A stretch of 64,000 nucleotides of DNA from Euryodendron excelsum (Eukaryota; Streptophyta; Magnoliopsida; Ericales; Pentaphylacaceae): positions 13,010,001 through 13,074,000 of the forward strand of contig CM065397.1 in assembly GCA_033060915.1 (NCBI GenBank), in the 5' to 3' direction. A program made the position numbers and the translations under genes. Within the stretch, counting starts at the first letter, position 1; each line of letters begins with the position of its first letter. Shown piece by piece: positions 58,797-64,000 of the stretch. Below the pieces are notes generated by a model, which saw only the letters and a list, made by a program, of their open reading frames with translations, made no database searches and was not told the DNA's origin.

Positions 58797-58982
58797 ATGG
58801 ACGTCCCAATCCAACAACCGTGTCCCATATCACCAGCCATTATCAAACCTACAGGAATACTTACAGCAAGCTATGCAGAAAAACACAAACATGTGCAGTT
58901 GTACGTACCCACCACGGCGACGAAGAAGGGGTACTTGGTTCATGTTCAGTCTATTAATGGTCCCCTACACATTCAATACTGA
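58797..58982 (+). CDS. Short ORF of unknown status downstream of solo LTR
   Basis: 61 residues starting MDVPIQQPCPIS in a good start context (agccATGGac), ending HIQY, 14 bp after the solo LTR. Composition is not low-complexity, so it could be an exon of a host gene or transposon remnant. An overlapping longer frame with a hydrophobic start (58705-59082) begins inside the LTR. Neither is recognised. I regard coding as possible only. Confidence 0.2.
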   Translation: MDVPIQQPCPISPAIIKPTGILTASYAEKHKHVQLYVPTTATKKGYLVHVQSINGPLHIQY

Positions 58983-59920
58983 CCTTTCAATCTACCAGGC
59001 TGCTTCCTCCCCCCCGGGGATCAATGCACTGCCAGAATTAATATGTTCTTATCCTGATCATACATTTTCCTCCTATATATGATAGTCATCACACAAAATG
59101 GATCCTTCTATTTCTTCTGTGAACTTAAGATATATAGAGCTATATATATACAAGTGTATGTTCTGACCTGAATTATGACTACTACCATGCTATATGTGCC
59201 AGTGTTACAACCACGAATGAACATATTATCAGATTATACATGCAGATGGTGACTTTACATTAAACAGCTCATCTCCTGTAGCAACCTATCATTGAAACGA
59301 GTACAGTATGTGTTTTAGTTCTTCTACCAGAGGTGAAAAAGATTACATATAGATATAGATTATTTTTTCTTCCCGTCATGTATTGATGGGTATGAACCTC
59401 TTAATAAAATTCAGTGGTATATTAAATGGTCCAGTTTCCTAGATAAAAAGATAGATCATGTTCCAAATGCAAACTCCAGATAGGAGCACATCAGGTTATT
59501 AGCTAGAGAAAATCTCAGTAGGAAATTTGAAGTTCTTCAGAAATACCTAAAATAAAACAATAATGTATTAATGTTGTGATGAGCACTAGATAAGAGAGTT
59601 CTATTATGCAAAATGTAATTCTTTTACCACTCTGGATCATTATGTCATGGTTGTATATGCTACTAACAATAATATATTTGGCACATCGTCTACTCATCAA
59701 TACAGATGAACAAGAAATAAACAAGAATTCTTGATTCTTCTGAACATTTTTGTTTCCTTTTATTGTTTCCGTACATAAGACAATGTGAAGTATGTCTCGA
59801 TCTATCAATCGTTTTATGTGTTTCAGTCACTTGCCTCATTGAGGTTAAATTTAAAGGGTTCAATTAATAGCAAATATCTAATAATACACTGCTACAAACA
59901 GCAAGAAGGGCTTTTTCTTC
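58983..59920. other. Intergenic, nothing recognised
   Basis: AT-rich. May contain the 3' untranslated region of the minus-strand gene at its right end. Confidence 0.4.
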
Positions 59921-60170
59921 TTACCCCTTCCTCCTCTTGGGACTCAGTATAAAGTCATCATCATCGCTCTCATTGATGATTCTTTTCTTGGCTTTCACTT
60001 CGCCATTTTTTGACACCTGCTGCTGCTTTTTTGAACTCTCAGGTCTACTTGGCGGCCATGGTGGTGCAGATTTTACAGGAGTTCCCATCCGAAGTTGCTT
60101 TTGCTTCATCTGCTTCTTCCCATAAGCCTTCTTTGCTCTTTCAGGTGACAGCAAGCCATGTTCCAGCATC
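59921..60170 (-). CDS. Probable 3' exon of an unidentified nuclear-type protein gene
   Basis: Open frame preceded by an acceptor-like CAAAAAGCAG (60171-60180). It encodes about 82 residues starting MLEHGLLSPERAKKAYGKKQ, then PPWPPSRPESSKKQQQ, a KAKKR cluster, an acidic ESDDDDF run and a final SPKRRKG. The mixture of basic nuclear-signal-like clusters and an acidic Ser/Asp stretch suggests a disordered nuclear tail. The stop TAA lies inside GGGGTAAGAAG, itself a good splice donor, so this could also be an internal exon continuing to the left. I do not recognise the protein. Confidence 0.45.
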
Positions 60171-61277
60171 CTGCTTTTTGGAAAAAATTCTCTCACAATT
60201 AGTATCAATTTTTTTCTTTTCTAATTTTCTCAGACATGTCCAAACACGTGTCGGATGCACCAATTGGGGTGTCCAATATTTTTATTTTTCCCCAGACACG
60301 CCCCGGACACATCGGGGACATGTGTGTCACTTAGTTGAACACGCTTTGGGACTTGGCGGGGTTGAAATGTTATTGTTGGAAGCATTAAATGGAGTCAAAT
60401 TTATAAATTTCAAAACTATAAAACACCAAATCCAATTTTTCAAATCTTTAACTTGTTGGTTGTTGTATAATTGTAAACTTGCTTAATTGTTTTCATCTTG
60501 TTTTTTGTAATTTATGGATGTTACATTCCTATACATAGCAAATGAAAAAATATTTTTTTGCATTACCCTCACCATGTCCGTATCTTCATTTTTTTAAAAT
60601 GTAGTGTCTCGTGTCCTTATCTGTGTCTATATCCATACTCGTATCCATATTTGTGCTTCTTAAAACCAAGGTTTGAAAAAAGGGGAAGTTTACAAGTAAG
60701 GACTCCTAGGATTCCTCACTTGGCAAGAAATAATTTTCTGTGTTTTGCTAGAGGTTATCAACTAAGCAGCTAATGAATTGGTCAAACATGTAGGACTAAA
60801 CGTCTTTCTCAAATCCTCACCCACCACTATCCAAAAAAGAAAAAAGGAAACCTCCGGCTCTTGGCCGGCAGCTGACTTAGAGAAAACCAGGCAATGGCCA
60901 GATGTGTGTTGGCAGTTACCTGGCAATTCCAGGATAAGGTGGGCCAAAGGTCCAAATACCTTACAAGCTAGCAAAAGTAACATGAAACTTCCCATTTGAA
61001 AAGTAGTGTAGCACAGTACTAAATTATATGAATCTGTTACTTCATTCAAATTTATTTGCCTCTAAGCTAGGGAGAATCTCATATACGAGGAAGAAAATAG
61101 ACTGTGAAGTTTGATGACAAATGCACTCACCATGTAATTAATCAGAGAAAGTAAAATGAATTGTAACAAGTTGTGAGTATTGTGGTCTAAAAGCAAACTC
61201 CTACAATTGGAATTCATATTCTTTACAATTCAATAGAAGTAATTTTAGAAAAGTTAGGCAACGAATGTATCAGAAAC
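60171..61277 (-). other. Putative intron with repeat insertion
   Basis: Between two exon-like segments. 60230-60660 is a GTGTCC/GGACAC-rich repeat (acacgtgtcggatgc, acgccccggacacatcgggg; right end gtccttatctgtgtc), resembling a degraded transposon. No other gene seen. Confidence 0.3.
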
Positions 61278-61327
61278 CTTTCTGTTCACCTCTACCAGTA
61301 ACCCTGTAGGGGACTCCAGTGGTGAGT
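61278..61327 (-). CDS. Possible small exon of the same minus-strand gene
   Basis: 50 bp bounded by ATTGTCACCAG (acceptor) and AAAG|GTTTCTG (donor). One frame reads SPLESPTGLLVEVNRK. Its phase does not join directly to the exon at 59921-60170, so an exon between them, or an error in my boundaries, must be assumed. Confidence 0.25.
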
Positions 61328-61620
61328 CTGGTGACAATACATTGACAAGAAAATTTCCTAGGTTACCAATAGCAAGCAAAAAATATCCCAGGATTAGCTG
61401 ATTTGTTTTTGTCATTCTTCGGATCTAAAAATTAAGGACAGACCTGGGAACAAAATATGCAGCAATACCCTTTACAGCTATTCAGCACTATTCTTTTCTA
61501 GTGTTTAAAGCATCAAGGATCAATCATAAGAACTAAAAAGCAGGAGAGTATTGTTTCTTGGGGTGCCAAAAATAGTTGAAATGCCGCAGCAAGTTTTCCT
61601 AAACCTAATGGCAGACGGAA

Positions 61621-61735
61621 TGGGGGCATGGGGTGGGGTGCTGAGCGGTGTGGGTGGGTTTTTCTTTTTTTTTTGTTTTGGGGGGGTGGGCCCGGGGGGC
61701 GGGGGCGCCCGAGGTGTGGTGCCGGGCAGTGACCA
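61621..61735. other. G-rich island with G-quadruplex motifs
   Basis: Runs of G: 61622-61626, 61630-61633 and 61635-61638, then 61680-61686, 61688-61690, 61694-61699 and 61701-61705 separated by 1-3 bases. The second cluster fits the G3+N1-7 quadruplex pattern. Flanking DNA is AT-rich. Confidence 0.75.
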
Positions 61736-64000
61736 AAAAACATATCTTGATTCATGTTACAACCCATAGACCAAATCTATAGCCCATGTCCAGACAGGAG
61801 AAAATTACCAAAAAAAATGCCCCTAATCCTTAATATCTTATAAAACATATATAAAATCATACTAGCTTAAATTCACCCCATACTTACTTACATAATGTAC
61901 AAGGCAAGCTTCATGTGAAATTCCAAAATTTGTCGTTTTTCTTCTTCATATACTCTACATTACCAGCACCACGAAAGAAAGAAAGAGAATAGAAAAGAGA
62001 AGAAAACCAGATCTTTCTATTCCTAGAGCTTGAAATAAAAAGCCTTCTCATCAGGAATGAAAACTTTGTTAAGCCAAGGAACTAAACTACCTTTAATGAG
62101 AAAGGAAATTTTTTTTCCCTTCGTAATAAAGACTGTCAAGAAATATCTCTTTCTCACATCTTGGCTGATCTTAGAGAAAGAGATATCTCGACAAATAGAC
62201 AACCCCAGATTAGGGAAAAAAACATGCGTCGTGCGTCCTATCTCTTCATACCTAGAAGCATACCCCACTACTTTTGTAGCCTCTTAAGTGTCTCAAAGGA
62301 TATCGATGCCATTACCAGTTAAGGTTGCTCCACTAACGTAGCGTCAGGTCAACCAGAGACAACCACTTATCCTTTATACTGGCACTAGCACATGTCATCC
62401 ACATGCCTAGGGTAAGTTAGTTCCATGGCCTGACCCCTCTATACATAATGGAACTCCCATCTTCGTTTCCAAAGTAATCCTCATCTCAGAGTTGGAGATT
62501 ATGGTTCATTATTTCCATACTTACATTATTCTCTCTCTCCCCCCTAAAACCGCTTTCGCTTTCTCCCTCCAATGGTTTAGAGCCATCTCAGTGCCTGCTA
62601 TACTTCTCGGATGGCTCCCTCTCCACATAATATTTTTTACAGTGGATCTAAATTTAAAGCGTTTGTTGAGCTTTTTCAAGTACAAGAAGGCTCATGCCAG
62701 TCCTGGGAGGCAAGAAGCATCTTGCTTGGGGTAAACCAAAAGAGCATGAGATGGAAGATAAGGGAGGCAGACAGCACTGGGAAGCAATAAGTAGCAAATG
62801 AGGGAAAGGCCCAAGGGCTTGGCATAACCAAGTATGTCCTATCCAATTAAAAAACATAGGGTTCTAAATTAAGCAAGCTTGTACACTAACTCAGCTCAAA
62901 AAATTAATGAGCTCCAAACTAGGAACAGCTGGCCTATTTGTTGTGCAAATGATCTTTCACCACTCGTTATCAAGCCAACCATTATTCGAGCTTGAGTAGA
63001 TAGGTTTGCCTTCAAGTCTTAGAGTGCTCATGAGTTTATCGAAGGTCACAACCATAGGAACTAGAGAGTTAGCAATTACAGAACCAGAAGGTTAAGAAAA
63101 GAAGAGATGCAAATTTTGTGTCCATAGTCCTGGATACAGCAGAGGATACTCCCTCTTAGATTAGGTGAAAGTTGCAAATGCCATCATGTAGGTCAAGAAA
63201 GGGCTCTTTTTGGGCCTTTTCTCCAGCCTTAAAGATGAAACCATCACTTCTCCATTAGTGGAGTGCTGGAGATAGCGATTACACCCATAAACAAGTATCA
63301 AGCTAGTGCTAAGAAACCTGGTTGTAATTTCTAACCCAAGAAAGTTTCAACCATTTGTGTGCAATGCCTTTGGGGATATGTGGCCCCAGAACTACCCAAC
63401 CTCCTGTAATTTATCCAATGAAGCATACAAGGCAGGCATGCACCTATTCTAGAGAAAATTTTGGAAATGACTGTTTGGACAACCCTTGAGGGATACCACA
63501 TAGAACTTCATAAATGAATCATATTGCATGGTCATGACCTTTCAAATAGTAGATGCAAATTAAACCTTCTCTAATAAGAATTCTACAAACTTTACCTGAA
63601 GTGTGTCACTGTTCAGCACTCAAAAGTTTAACGAAAAGACAATTGAGGAAAAAAAAAAAACATTACTGTAAAAATGAGGAAAATTTTGAAAGATCTAAAT
63701 GTGCGAGGAAAGATGCCAAATAAAAAAAGTAATTGAAGATGCTAAATTTAAAGCTAGAGATCTTAATCTTATTTAATGTATAAAAAATGAAGATTCGTGA
63801 GTATTGATGCAAGAAGACAAGATCAAAGAGAGGTAGAAAAATTATTTTGAGAAGTAATTGAATGAAAATCATAACAGCACCTACTTTTAAAAGAAAGGCA
63901 TAATAATAGGGAGATTACATAAGAGTAAATTTTTTCATAGAATTGAAGCATCTGAAGTGAACTCTGCATTTAGGAAGATAAAAACAGGGAGTGCTTTAGA
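61736..64000. other. Intergenic or intronic DNA, no clear gene
   Basis: Upstream of the putative minus-strand exons, so it may hold further exons or introns. An 81-residue minus-strand frame (62023-62268; KISQDVRKRYFLTVFITKGK) is not low-complexity but matches nothing I know. No RNA gene seen. Confidence 0.35.

Noticed and set aside
62023..62268. 81-residue frame as a gene
   Set aside because: Opens with GTG shortly after a stop, lacks ATG support and recognised motifs. Kept only as a note in the terminal region.

Overview
This window is nuclear DNA of a flowering plant, most likely a eudicot. It holds Ty1/copia and Ty3/gypsy retrotransposon remains, several foldback MITEs, canonical plant TATA boxes in LTRs and one intact plant-specific AP2/ERF gene in long AT-rich intergenic DNA. 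There are no bacterial operons. Sequence alone does not give me the species.

Bases 1 to about 29950 are a nested transposon cluster. The oldest layer appears to be a minus-strand gene of the plant mobile domain (PMD, aminotransferase-like) type, lying antisense to a Ty3/gypsy-like LTR with a TATAAATAG box (29210-29950). A Sirevirus-like Ty1/copia element on the minus strand (LTR 2882-4680, gag-pol remains 337-2879) abuts the PMD gene's 3' part on the left. A second, same-family element on the plus strand (6761-27608, flanked by ATACA) splits the PMD gene. That element keeps both LTRs, a degenerate iMet primer site, a full gag frame with stops, decayed pol, a decayed envelope-like region and four polypurine tracts. 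It was itself hit twice by a gypsy family with giant LTRs. The scars are two solo LTRs of 4161 bp (8250-12410, duplication GCTGA) and 5187 bp (15593-20779, duplication AATTT).

Bases 30000-50800 are AT-rich intergenic DNA with MITE-like foldbacks, a probable gypsy solo LTR (42616-44984), an Athila-like LTR with its primer site (46151-47535), an LTR-like GC-richer block (36110-37070) and local duplications.

Bases 50803-51552 (minus) encode a complete, apparently intronless DREB A-4/TINY-type AP2/ERF transcription factor of 249 residues. It is the only clearly intact gene. A Tourist-like MITE with TAA duplications lies about 1.6 kb upstream of its start codon.

Bases 54670-64000 hold more MITEs, a 219-bp copia solo LTR and what looks like the 3' part of an unidentified minus-strand gene encoding a basic/acidic nuclear-type tail (about 59921-61330). 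An intron-like stretch there contains a very G-rich island.

I found no CRISPR array, rRNA or convincing tRNA.
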